Assembly: GCF_905171765.1 (NCBI RefSeq)
Contig: NC_053391.1
Location: 112,271,409 to 112,335,408 of the forward strand
Direction of reading: 5' to 3'
DNA: 64,000 bases
From: Bufo bufo
Lineage: Eukaryota; Chordata; Amphibia; Anura; Bufonidae
Shown: positions 1 through 10,307 of the stretch, in pieces
Numbering within the stretch: position 1 is the first letter of the stretch
Layout of the letters: the number at the start of each line of letters is the position of its first letter
Position numbers and translations under genes: made by a program
The notes under the pieces: generated by a model
Database searches by the model: none
What the model saw: only the letters and a program-made list of their open reading frames with translations
What the model was told of the DNA's origin: nothing

Positions 1-2000
1 ATGAGTATATGTAAAAAGACACCCCAATACACATTGCCCAACTTCTCCTGAATACGGCGATACCACATGTGTGACACTTTTTTGCAGCCTAGGTGGGCAA
101 AGGGGCCGACATTCCAAAAAGCACCTTTAAGATTTCACAGGTCATTTACCTACTTACCACACATTAGGGCCCCTAGAATGCCAGGGCAGTATAACTACCC
201 CACAAGTGACCCCATTTTGGAAAGAAGACACCCCAAGGTATTCCGTGAGGGGCATGCCGAGTTCCTAGAATTTTTTATTTTTTGTCACAAGTTAGCGAAA
301 TATGATGATTTTTTTCTTTTTTTTTTTCTTACAAAGTCTCATATTCCACTAACGTGTGACAAAAAATAAAAACTTCCATGAACTCACTATGCCCATCACG
401 AAATACCTTGGGGTGTCTTCTTTCCAAAATGGGGTCACTTGTGGGTGAGTTATACTGCCCTGGCATTTTAGGGGCCCGAATGCATGAGAAGTGGTTTGAA
501 ATCAAAATCTGTAAAAAAAATGGCCGGTGAAATCCGAAAGGTGCTCTTTGGAATGTGGGCCCCTTTGCCCACCTAGGCTGCAAAAAAGTGTCACACATCT
601 GGTATCACCGTACTCAGGAGAAGTTGGGCGATGTGTTTTGGGGTGTCTTTTTACATATACCCATGCTGGGTGAGAGAAATATCTTGGCAAAAGACAACTT
701 TTCCAATTTTTTTATACAAAGTTGGCATTTGACCGAGATATTTATCTCACCCAGCATGGGTATATGTAAAATGACACCCCAAAACACATTGCCCAACTTC
801 TCCTGAGTACGGCAATACCAGATGTGTGACACTTTTTTGCAGCCTAGGTGGGCAAAGGGGCCCACATTCCAAAGAGCACCTTTCGGATTTTACCGGCCAT
901 TTTTTACAGATTTTGATTTCAAACTACTTCTCACGCATTCGGGCCCCTAAAATGCCAGGGCAGTATAACTACCCCACAAGTGACCCCATTTTGGAAAGAA
1001 GACACCCCCAGGTATTTCGTGATGGGCATAGTGAGTTCATGGAAATTATTTTTTTTTGTCACAAGTTAGTGGAATATGAGACCTTGTAAGAAAAAAAATG
1101 AAAAAAAAAATCATCATTTTCCGCTAACTTGTGACAAAAAATAAAAAATTTTAGTAACTCGCCATGCACCTCACGGAATACCTTGGGGTGTCTTCTTTCC
1201 AAAATGGGGTCACTTGTGGGGTAGTTATACTGCCCTGGCATTCTAGGGGCCCTAATGTGTGGTAAGTAGTTTGAAATAAAAATGTGCAAAAAATGACCTG
1301 TGAAATCCTAAAGGTGCTCTTTGGAATATGGGCCCCTTTGCCCACCTAGGCTGCAAAAAAGTGTCACACATCTGGTATCACCATACTCAGGAGAAGTTGG
1401 GCAATGTGTTTTCGGGTGTCATTTTACATATACCCATGCTGGGTGAGATAAATATCTTGGTCAAATGCCAACTTTGTATAAAAAAATGGGAAAAGTTGTC
1501 TTTTGCAAAGATATTTCTCTCACCCAGCATGGGTATATGTAAAATGACACCCCAAAAAACATTGCCCAACTTCTCCTGAGTACGGCAATACCACAAGTGT
1601 GACACATTTTTGCAGCCTAGGTGGGCAAAGGGGCCCACATTCCAAAGAGCACCTTTCGGATTTCACTGGCCATTTTTTACAGATTTTGATTTCAAACTAC
1701 TTCGCACGCATTTGGGCCCCTAAAATGCCAGGGCAGTATAAATACCCCACAAGTGACCCCCTTTTGGAAAGAAGACACCCCAAGGTATTTCGTGATGGGC
1801 ATAGTGAGTTCATGAAAGTTTTTATTTTTTGTCACAAGTTAGTGGAATATGAGACCTTGTAAGAAAAAAAAATAAAAAATCATAATTTTCCGCTAACTTG
1901 TGACAAAAAATAAAAAGTTCTATGAACTCACTATGCCCATCAGCGAATACCTTAGGGTGTCTACTTTCCGAAATGGGGTCATTTGTGGGGTTTTTCTACT
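1..2000. repeat. Array of ~385-bp repeat units in alternating orientation
   Basis: The same unit is read forward at about 1-330, reversed at 340-705, forward at 706-1090, reversed at 1095-1480, forward at 1485-1865 and reversed again from 1870. Tail-to-tail centres lie in A/T-rich tracts near 335, 1095 and 1870. Head-to-head centres near 706 and 1480 are flanked by the mirrored words ACCCATGCTGGGTGA. Short open frames in the units are similar to one another in both orientations, but their conservation follows the DNA repeat, so I do not call them genes. The family is unknown to me; it looks like a dispersed amphibian repeat. Confidence 0.85.
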
Positions 2001-2480
2001 GTCTGGGCATTGTAGAACCTCAGGAAACATGACAGGTGCTCAGAAAGTCAGAGCTGCTTCAAAAAGCGGAAATTCACATTTTTGTACCATAGTTTGTAAA
2101 CGCTATAACTTTTACCCAAACCATTTTTTTTTTTTTACCCAAACATTTTTTTTTAATCAAAGACATGTAGAACAATAAATTTAGAGAAAAAATTATATAT
2201 GGATGTCGTTTTTTAAAAAAAAAAATTACAACTGAAATTGAAAAATGTCATTTTTTGGCAAAAAAAATCTTTCAATTTCGAATAATAACAAAAAAAGTAA
2301 AAATGTCAGCAGCAATGAAATACCACCAAATGAAAGCTCTATTAGTGAGAAGAAAAGGAGGTAAAATTCATTTGGGTGGTAAGTTGCATGACCGAGCAAT
2401 AAACGGTGAAAGTAGTGTAGGTCATAAGTGTAAAAAGTGGCCTGGTAATTAAGGGTGTTTAAGCTAGGGGTGCTGAGGTG
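2000..2480. repeat. Continuation or end of the alternating repeat family, A/T-rich
   Basis: This stretch follows the last reversed unit without a clear boundary. It holds several poly-A/T tracts and ends in a G/T-rich word (GGTGCTGAGGTGGTTAA) that looks like a transposon terminus. No coding signal is seen. Assignment to one element with 1-2000 is an inference. Confidence 0.35.
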
Positions 2481-2483
2481 GTT

Positions 2484-2790
2484 AAATTGCACACGGACTA
2501 ATACAAATGTTGTAGATTGCCAAAAAAGTCTTTTTTTGCTAACAGAATATGAAAGCTGTATATATTAAACTTGAATTTAACACTTGCAGATCTGGAAAAT
2601 ACAGTTAGTTTTTTTTTAAAGTGTGTTTTTCAAACCCCAGAAAATGATGGGTGTATTTCTACCTTAAATTGCACACTGACTAATCCAGATGTTGAAGTTT
2701 GCCCCAAAAAAATGGTGATTTACAATGTCCCAAAAGCTCAGATGCAGTGCACTGAGCATGCATAAAATGGCTGTCCCGCCGCCACCCACC
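2484..2790. repeat. Two copies of a short diverged repeat, otherwise featureless
   Basis: The word AAATTGCACACNGACTAAT occurs at about 2484 and 2666 with similar following sequence (..ATGTTG.AG.TTGCC), so a unit of roughly 180 bp is present twice. No gene is visible. Confidence 0.4.
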
Positions 2791-3147
2791 TAACTAACAG
2801 AATTATAAAAGTTCTTTTTTTTTGGTCAGTGGCCTCAGGGCAGGGTAAAACGATTCTCTCCTATTCTCTCCCTGAAATCACAAGTCCAGCAGCATCCTCT
2901 CCCTACACTTGTAACAGCAGAGTGACGTGCAGCGCTACGTGACTCAAGCTTATATAGAGCCTGGGTCACATGCTGCTCTGGCCAATCACAGCCATGCCAT
3001 TAGTAGGCATGGCTGTGATGGCCTCTTGGGGCAAGTAGTATGATGCTTGTTGATTGGCTGCTGTGCAGCCTTTCAAAAAGCGCCAAAAAAACGCCGAACA
3101 ACGTACCCGAACTTTTACGAAAATGTTCGAGTTCGCTCAACCCTACT
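2790..3147. mobile_element. Fragment of a non-autonomous DNA transposon
   Basis: The right end reads as a terminal sequence (GTTCGAGTTCGCTCAACCCTA at about 3127-3147), a type of end common in amphibian hAT-like MITEs. An internal inverted repeat (AGCCATGCC / GGCATGGCT, 2991-3020) is visible. No coding capacity is seen. I could not find the matching left end or a target duplication, so superfamily and left limit are uncertain. Confidence 0.4.
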
Positions 3148-3159
3148 TATAACAAATGC

Positions 3160-3440
3160 AAATTAAGGCTAGTTTCACACTAGCGGCAGTGACCTCCGTC
3201 AGGTTGGGGGATGTATGTAATGTAATGATGGACGGAGCCTTTTACTGTAACATAGAATGATGATTGCTGTTTATGTAGATACACACACGTATATTTATTA
3301 TTATGTGTGTGTGCTAAGTACAAAATCAGCCAGTTACATCATACCACGCTGTGTGGATAAATATATATATATATATATATACACTCACAGCGAGGTAGAG
3401 ATGTATAAGGTAAGCAGATGATTTGCTCACACCAGGTACT
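3160..3440. repeat. MITE-end fragment and (AT)n microsatellite
   Basis: GGCTAGTTTCACACTAGCG at about 3167 is a short palindromic terminus typical of MITEs in this window. An (AT) microsatellite follows at 3360-3382. Nothing else is recognisable. Confidence 0.4.
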
Positions 3441-3524
3441 AAGTAATCATTTGTAAAGGGTGTATATATACATTACAATTACAGATTGTTGGCGAGAGAA
3501 ACAAAAGTAATGTAAGCATTGTAC

Positions 3525-3717
3525 CTGGGCATACTCTCTCACTGATCTCTTTGATCCAGTCAGGCTGCCTCCTCTTAAGATCAGACCATTTCTTGACTAT
3601 GGCCATTTCTGTGTGACTCCTGCAAAACTTCTTCTTGAGCAGTTTCTGAATCCCCGTCACTATCTTCTGTTTTTCCTTTTGGACCCTGGTCCGGTCATAT
3701 CCCCGCTTCAACATGCG
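3525..3717 (-). pseudogene. Possible single exon or fragment of a Myb/SANT-like protein
   Basis: On the minus strand an open stretch of about 64 codons is rich in Lys/Arg and contains KKWSDLKRRQPDWIKEI, which resembles the helix region of Myb/SANT-like domains found in Harbinger transposon accessory proteins and derived host genes. It is bounded by a plausible acceptor (CCGGCAG, ends 3718) and donor (CCAG|GTACAATG, exon end 3525). No neighbouring exon is recognised. It could be a Harbinger remnant, a retained exon of a host gene, or chance. Low confidence. Confidence 0.25.
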
Positions 3718-3920
3718 CTGCCGGATATAGATAAAAGCATATAATCCCATTTTTTTTTTTAATACAAGCATTGAAAATAATGTCCTCAAAAACACAGCAA
3801 AAAGTATTTAATTGTTTGAAGGGGAAATATTAGATTCACCGTTATAAGATCAGATTGTATTCCAATTGTATGTGTGTGGGGTCTGAGCAATCGTATATTG
3901 GCCAGCTGAGCAGAGATGTA

Positions 3921-4866
3921 CCATATTTTTCTTCATATGAGGGCTCATTCACACGAATGTGTGAAGCCCGTACCCGTGCTGTGGACCGCAAATTGTGGTC
4001 CGAAATGCATGGGCACTGTCCGTGAGGCAGGAGCATGGGGATCGCAGACGCATTCACTTAAATGGGACCGCGATCCTTCCGTTCCGCAAAAAGATAGAGC
4101 AAGTTCTATCTTTTTGCGGTGCGGAAGCATGGAACGTAACCCCAGAAAGCACTCCGTAGTGCTTCCGTAGTGTTCCGTTCCATTCTGCACCGTTCCACAT
4201 CTCTGGATTTGCGGACCCATTGAAATGAATGGCCACGGAACGGTGACCGTGTATTGCAGATCCGAAAATGCGATCCGCAATATGGCAATGGGCATCACAC
4301 AGTCGTGTGAACGAGCCCTAAGACGCACCTGCCCATAAGACGCACCTAGGTTTTAGAGGGTTAAAATAGGAAACAAATATTTTGAACCTAAAGGTGTGCT
4401 TTTAGTGGGTTTTGAACTAATGGTGGTCTGTGGATGACACTATTATGGGGGATCTGTGGATGAAACTGCTATAGGGGGATCTGTGGATGACAAATATATA
4501 GCATCATCTACAAATCCCCCCATAACAGTCTCCCTGTGTAAATAATGACCCCCAATACAGGGGATGGAGGCCGTCAAGTGAGGTTGGAATCGCGCCGGGG
4601 CCAGGTGCAGTCACTGTACTCTATTACACCGGGCCCCGCTCACCGCAGTATTTTTATGTAAAGTGTAGACATGTGAGATTTGTTAAAGTATGGCAATCCT
4701 CTGTAGTACTCACTTTGAAACTTCTGTAGCAGGCAGGGCGGGAGAGTAACATTACTCACAACTTGACCCGCCTGCTCCTTTTGCTTAATTCATAAAGTGG
4801 CAGCAGCAGGCACGTGACGTAGTGAGTGGGAGAAATAAACCTTGTCTTATAGGGCGAAAAATACGG
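3921..4866. mobile_element. TA-flanked non-autonomous DNA transposon (mariner/Tc1-like ends)
   Basis: The ends read CCATATTTTTC on the left and GAAAAATACGG on the right, each bordered by TA, consistent with a Tc1/mariner-type TA duplication. The interior holds the words AAGACGCACCT and three copies of a ~27-bp unit (GGGGGATCTGTGGATGA, about 4424-4495), then a GC-rich block at 4595-4650. It has no transposase. Another MITE lies inside the left end (see 3940-4319). Confidence 0.6.
3940..4319. mobile_element. MITE nested in the left terminus of 3921-4866
   Basis: Terminal inverted repeats AGGGCTCATTCACACGA (3940-3956) and TCGTGTGAACGAGCCCT (4303-4319) are near-perfect complements. The interior is made of imperfect palindromes around words like GTCCGCAAT and TTTTGCGG. 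It separates the CTTCATA and AAGACGCACC parts of the host element's terminus. A clean target duplication is not visible, so the superfamily is not assigned; the same MITE type recurs at 58299-58629. Confidence 0.7.
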
Positions 4867-4869
4867 TAC

Positions 4870-5026
4870 CTGTAAAGTGAAGTGACGGTACAGTATGGGG
4901 TGTACAGCTGGTTCGCCTCCCCATGGTGAACCCTTGGTAACGCTAAATGAACCAGCAAATAATGTCGGTCAGACAAAGAAAGCTTCTCCTGACCAACAAG
5001 ACATAAAATATAATCTATAGACTATA

Positions 5027-5067
<41 letters not shown>

Positions 5068-5440
5068 TATATAGTGTGTGGTATATAGTGTGTGGCAGGA
5101 AAATGAATGTGCAATGTGCATGTGATTGATATTTCTCTGCTGTCCATACATACATACATGCTACACACAAAGTGCTGTAATGTCACAATAATACTTATTG
5201 AACCAATCAGTAATATCTACTCAGACCTGATAAAAGATGCAGTTGTATGCATTGCACAAAGATAATCGCAACATTATTGCCGATTTGTGCGGACGCGAAT
5301 ATTTTACAACACTATATCTGAATATAAAGCTATTGTTGTGACATGCATGAGAAATGTAATCAAAGTGTAAAAATACTTACAGTGATCAATACTTCGTCCT
5401 CTTCGTCGCGAAATTTGCTGCCAGTCATTTTAACCAGTCT
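4870..5440. repeat. Spacer with (GT)n microsatellite
   Basis: A GT/TG dinucleotide run occupies about 5029-5066 and is followed by three copies of GTGTGGTATATA-type words. Outside it I see no gene, terminus or RNA. Confidence 0.6.
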
Positions 5441-5499
5441 CAGGAAACTTTGTGCAGTTTGAAAAACGTAGCCACGCTGAGCCACGCCATAATGCGCAT

Positions 5500-6320
5500 G
5501 TGCATTATGCAAATATTACCTGGCCGATTTTGCGCAATAAAAAAAAAGGTATTCCCTCCCATAATAATTTGCCCCCACACTTCCCCGACATAGCAATTTG
5601 CCCCCACACTGCCCCACATAGCAATTAGCCCCCACATAGTAGTCCCTCTCATAATAATTTGCCCCCACATAGCAATTTGCCCCCACACTGCCCCATCTAG
5701 TAATTTGCCCCCACATAGTAATTTGTCCCCACATAGTATTCCCTTCCATAATAATTTGCCCCCACACTGCCCCCACATATCAATTTGCCTTCACACTGCC
5801 CCCACATAGCAATTTGCCCCCACACTGCCCCATCTAGTAATTTGCCCCCACATAGTATTCCCTCCCATAATAATTTGGCCCCATACAGCCCCCACATTCA
5901 TCCCCCATGTACTCGATTTAACTTCCCTAATATGTCCTCCTGTGTGTAGCCCCCCCCCAAAGTAGGCACATGAAATAAAAAAATAAAAATGAACAAAAAA
6001 ATGAAAAGATAAATACTCACCTATGTCCAGGGCCAGGCGCTTGCTCGCAGAGGAAGGCGGGATGAGTCAGGTGCGTCACAGTGCTGCGTCCCGGCACAGG
6101 CGCGCGATGACGTCATCACGCACGCCTGCGCCGGGATTTCTCTACCGCATAGGCCTCAGGCCTGAATCCTATGGCGGTGATCGGCGACGGGACAGAGAGC
6201 TATGCGCTCCTGTGCCCCGCCGCAGTATGAGGGCGTTCGGGTCAGCGTTGGGCCCCCCAGCGGTGCTGGGCCCGGGGCTGCCGACCCGAACGTCCCTATT
6301 GTAATCCGCCACTGCCTGCT
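5500..6320 (-). mobile_element. Non-autonomous element with internal ~20-bp minisatellite and GC-rich end
   Basis: The minus strand starts at about 6315 with GGCGGATTACAATAGGGACG, which looks like a transposon end, runs through a CpG-rich 300-bp block, and then into a minisatellite at 5545-5890 whose units carry AATTTGCCCCCACA (plus strand). Open frames here on the minus strand only reflect the repeat. No transposase is seen. The left boundary is approximate. Confidence 0.45.
5545..5890. repeat. ~20-bp minisatellite
   Basis: About 15 imperfect copies of a unit centred on CATAGCAATTTGCCCCCACA, with variants CTAGTAATTTG and CATAATAATTTG. It is internal to the element at 5500-6320. Confidence 0.8.
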
Positions 6321-7340
6321 GCTCATCACTTCTCTCCAGGGTGAACAGGGTCTCCGTTCTCATGATCAGTGGACGCCCTACTACAATATTGACTCATGTG
6401 ACTTATTATGTCTGGACAAGGACATGAGATATCTATTGACTGAACAATCTTTCTGCCAGCAGCTAACTTTCAGGTCTACATGCATGTGTTCTGAATGGGA
6501 AGTGGAGAATAAACCACTACAATATACCTTTCTCAAGTGGCAGATTATATCTCAAAGAACAAAAGGATCTGCCAGATTAAAATCCATCTGTCCCATCCAG
6601 ATTTCCCCTTATACCTGCCATGAAGGTGAATTAAAATGCCTCCATATACATTCAATGGTCAGCCAGGACTGTTGAAATTGTTTGGTTTACTAAAATCAAT
6701 ATGACCATCTTTTCTTCGCATCACCAGTAGATTTCAGCAATAGCTTTTCAATTGTTTATATTGGTTTTATTTTATTCAGTTGTTGTGAAGCAGAACAGAA
6801 TGGATAAACTGATAAAAATTGTTGTTTTATTGAAGGCACAGTCATGACCATGCCTATAATAGGCATTATTTTTAGAACCTACTATATACTATAGAGCCAT
6901 TATATTTGGATTTTCCTGCACAGCCGGATGATTTTCATTAGTCTCACAAAAACTTAGTTGTAGATAAAAAAAAGATACAGCAGTGGGTATTTGTGGATAC
7001 AAGGGAATGAAGAAGTTTCCAAGGAATTGTATAAAATACTGTTTTGTTTGCAATCCAGTTTTATAAAATCTTGGACCACAGATAATGTTATTAGGCTTCA
7101 TTTTCCAGAAGTCTCAAGCTAAAAGGTGGTTGCTTCTTGCTCAAGTCTTATTTCTTGCAGGAAAATACTGAAAATGTATCTTTATAAACTTGTATTAGGT
7201 TAGTCTTCAGCTTTCTTGCATACACTTCTATGCAGAAATGCAGTATCCTAGACTATGGAACTACATAAGGCAATACAAAGGATATTTTGATTTAGACTAC
7301 AGACCCTGTATGGTGACATACTAATTATGTTGGCTTGATA
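6320..7340. other. Low-copy looking DNA, no feature recognised
   Basis: About 1 kb of A/T-rich sequence with no terminal repeats, tandem structure or convincing coding region. A 157-codon open frame (6202-6675) starts in the preceding repeat and lacks any domain that I recognise, so it is not called. This may be single-copy host DNA. Confidence 0.4.
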
Positions 7341-7344
7341 AAGC

Positions 7345-7725
7345 CAGCATCCTGTTCTTCTGTAACATCTTGTTCTTCTGTAACATCTTGTTCTTCTGTA
7401 ACATCCTGTTCTTCTGTAACATCCTGTTCTTCTGTAACATCCTGTTCTTCTGTAACATCTTGTTCTTCTGTAACATCCTGTTCTTCTGTAACATCCTGTT
7501 CTTCTGTAACATCCTGTTCTTCTGTAACATCTTGTTCTTCTGTAACATCCTGTTCTTCTGTAACATCTTGTTCTTCTGTAACATCCTGTTCTTCTGTAAC
7601 ATCTTGTTCTTCTGTAACATCCTGTTCTTCTGTAACATCTTGTTCTTCTGTAACATCCTGTTCTTCTGTAACATCTTGTTCTTCTGTAACATCCTGTTCT
7701 TCTGTAACATCCTGTTCTTCGATTG
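7345..7725. repeat. 18-bp minisatellite, ~21 copies
   Basis: Near-perfect copies of TCCTGTTCTTCTGTAACA run uninterrupted, with a C/T variant (CATCCTG or CATCTTG) as almost the only difference. Because 18 is a multiple of three, long open frames exist in several frames on both strands, but they encode only hexapeptide repeats and have no other gene features. Confidence 0.95.
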
Positions 7726-8946
7726 TTTCAGTTTATTATTCCGTTTTATTATTATACTCCGCCCCCCCTTTTTCTATACGCTACTCCTCCTACAGTTTTG
7801 GGGTTACAAACGCCAAACTTTCCACACTTTTTCGACATATAGTGAGGTAAGTTGTTTGTGCTTTAATAAGCGATCCCACCCTCCGGGCCCCTGCGGCGAA
7901 CCACCGAAGAGCCCTTTTTTGCCATTGACTTTGACAGTGAAAATTTGCAAATCACTTCCACTCGCAGTTTTGAATCTACACTCCCCAAACTCGGACCACA
8001 TATTGTTGGCGTCAACCCGAATAAAAGGGTAAATTTTGAGGGGACACCCCAAAGTGGGCGGGGCTAGCAATGGCCAATGAAAATCTAGCTATTTTCTTTA
8101 TGCTACTCCACCCACAGTTTTAAGAGTACAATTACCAAACTTTGCACACTTGTTCGGCACATACCCGAATAGGTTGTTTGTTCTTTGTTAACTGATCCCA
8201 CCCTCCGGGCCCCTGGGGCGCCCCCCCACTTTTTGTCATAGATTTTCATTGGAAAATTGTAAACTTCTGCCACTCGTACAGCTTTGGAGTTAAACTCACC
8301 AAACTTGGGTCACTTAGTCATGGAGTCAACCTGAAAATTTCTGTCACATTTTGGGGAATCTAAAAAGTGGGCCGAGCCGCAAACAACCAATCATATTTTC
8401 CCTATTGACTTCAATGAGAAAATTTAAATTGCTGTCATTCTCACAGTATTTAAGCCAGAATACTCAAACTTGGCACCATGGGTCACTGGGTGACTGGGGT
8501 TAAAATTTATTTAAAAAAAGTGGGCGGAGTCTGCAACGGCCGATCAAATTTCATCCATTTGTTTAAATGGGAAAATGTAAAACAGCCGCTGCTCTCAGAC
8601 TGTTAAGGGCAGGGTCCTCAAACTTGGCACAGTTGGTCACTGGAGGACTGGGATTAAAATTCTGAAAAGTAGACAGGGCCAAAAACAACCAATCAGATTT
8701 ATTTGATTGATTTATTTGGGAAAAACTAAAAATGCTGCCATTCTCACATTATTGATGTCAAGGACCTCAAATATCACAAATGTGGTCATTGGGTGTTTCC
8801 ATTTCAAGGTTAGAAAAAGTGGGTGGAGCCACCAACAACCAATCAAATTTCACTCATTGATTTTCAATAAAAAAAAAAAAAAAAAACTGCTGCCATTTTT
8901 ACACGTTAAATGCCATAATTCCCAAACCTTAAAGTGTTAGTCACTG

Positions 8947-9715
8947 TACTAGGTGGTATAAGACTCCGGATGTTGTCTCCAGATACTCATTATCTGGCTG
9001 CGACAGATGTTGGAGATGCTTTGCTGAAAGAGGTTCCTACCTACATATCTGGTGGGAATGTCCAAAACTTCTGTCATGGTGGAAGAAAATATTCCAATCT
9101 TGCAATCACATCTGTGGAGTGGATCTCTCCCCCTCCCCTGAGATAGCTCTTGTAAACATTTTCCCTTCTAATCACAAAATCCCTAACTTGGGTCTTTTCA
9201 GACATCTGATTTCCGCAGCCAAATTGCTTATCCCTAGACTCTGGCTCTCCACAGAAACCCCTCCTATAGAGCAATGGCTTTCGAAGGTTGACCAAATCCA
9301 CAGATTTGAGGAAATTTCCTCCTGGGAATTGAGAAACTTCCAAAATTTCACTAGAACATGGAGGGCTTAGAAAACATTCAGGGATTCAAATGTTCTGCCT
9401 GATAATATTACCTGAAAGTCGTGGTACTCACTTTACTCTTCCACACTGGTCTTCCCTTGATGATTTCCGCTTCCCATTGTCACATCTCAATGCTGGTTTG
9501 CTTTTCGCGCCCATACCTTACCATCTCTTTCTAGCTACCCGGCCCTCTAGAATGGGCTGTTCCAATATATGATGATATCTCTGCTTATATCTAAGCCTAT
9601 ACTCTGTGACGTTACTGTTATTTGTTAATTGACGCTTCAGACAGGAGGTTGCATCCTCCAATTTGTACTGATTTTTGGATTTTCTTAATAAAGAAATAAA
9701 AAAAATAAAAAAAAT
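8947..9715 (+). mobile_element. 5'-truncated L1-type LINE 3' end with target duplication
   Basis: A 769-bp insertion is flanked by the 13-bp direct repeat GTGTTAGTCACTG at 8934-8946 and 9716-9728. It ends in an AATAAA-rich A tail (9688-9714), as expected for target-primed reverse transcription. The body encodes the C-terminus of an L1-type ORF2, so only the last ~110 codons and the 3' UTR were copied. Confidence 0.9.
8990..9370 (+). pseudogene. L1 ORF2 C-terminal fragment
   Basis: The reading frame carries a Cys/His motif of the L1 ORF2 C-terminal type (CWRC followed by HIWWECP) near the start and a Trp-rich tail with VDQIHRFEEISSWE before the stop at about 9370. The longer LINE at 9876-23683 has the parallel motifs CWRC / HIWLSCP and VDQLHRFEEMSSWE, so the two are related but distinct lineages. 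A frame change near 9070 breaks the coding. Endonuclease and reverse transcriptase are absent because the copy is 5'-truncated. Confidence 0.8.
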
Positions 9716-10307
9716 GTGTTAGTCACTGGGTGACTGTGGTTCACAGTTTGGAAAAAAAGGGGCGCGGAAACAACAGCCAATCAGATTTCATCCTTTGACC
9801 TTAATGAAAAGCAGATAAACTGCTGCTATTATCACAGTTTAAAAATATCTTTGTCGCCTAGCGGTGCAATTATCTTTTTTTATTTTTTTTAATTTATATT
9901 TTTATAGATTTTTCAATAAAGAACAAAGAGTAATAAGGTTACAAGGTACAGGCGTGCAGGCCATGTCAATGAGTAAAAAGAATATTACGGATGTAAACAA
10001 ACATATGCATGAGATAAGAAAATACGCATGATGAGATTAATGAGATAAATAGGTGAGAATATGGATGAGGCAACCAGGGGTGATGGTTATGGATGAGTGG
10101 AATAAGGTGACAGTCGATGTATATATTATGACTGGATTGGTTGTGGAGTGGTTTATAGTGCCTTCTCAGACAAACGGGTAAGTGGGTACCATTAAAATAT
10201 AGATGTATGATAGCCTATGAGGTGCCAATGGTTAGGGGGATGGAGATGTAATATGGTTGGTTCATTATTGTCTTAAGGCTACTTCATTTGGCCTAAGAGC
10301 CAAGCAT

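Larger units (their letters stand above)
7740..9845. repeat. Diverged ~150-bp tandem repeat family
   Basis: Successive copies share the words GTGGGCGGAG, AACCAATCA(G)ATTT, CTGCTGCCATTCTCACAGT, CTCAAACTTGGCAC and GGTCACTGGGTGACTG. At least eight degenerate copies are visible, spaced 150-200 bp apart. They are interrupted by the L1 fragment at 8947-9715 and end near 9845, where the hAT-1 leader sequence starts. There is no coding signal. Confidence 0.75.

Noticed and set aside
5029..5066. (GT)n run as regulatory element
   Set aside because: Ordinary microsatellite; nothing nearby to regulate.
5440..5897. Gly-rich minus-strand open frames
   Set aside because: Artefact of the ~20-bp minisatellite in 5545-5890.
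6202..6675. 157-codon open frame
   Set aside because: Starts in a repeat, no recognisable domain, no splice or promoter support.
7321..8032. Long open frames of 129-220 codons over the 18-bp minisatellite
   Set aside because: They are produced by the repeat length being a multiple of three, with no other coding evidence.
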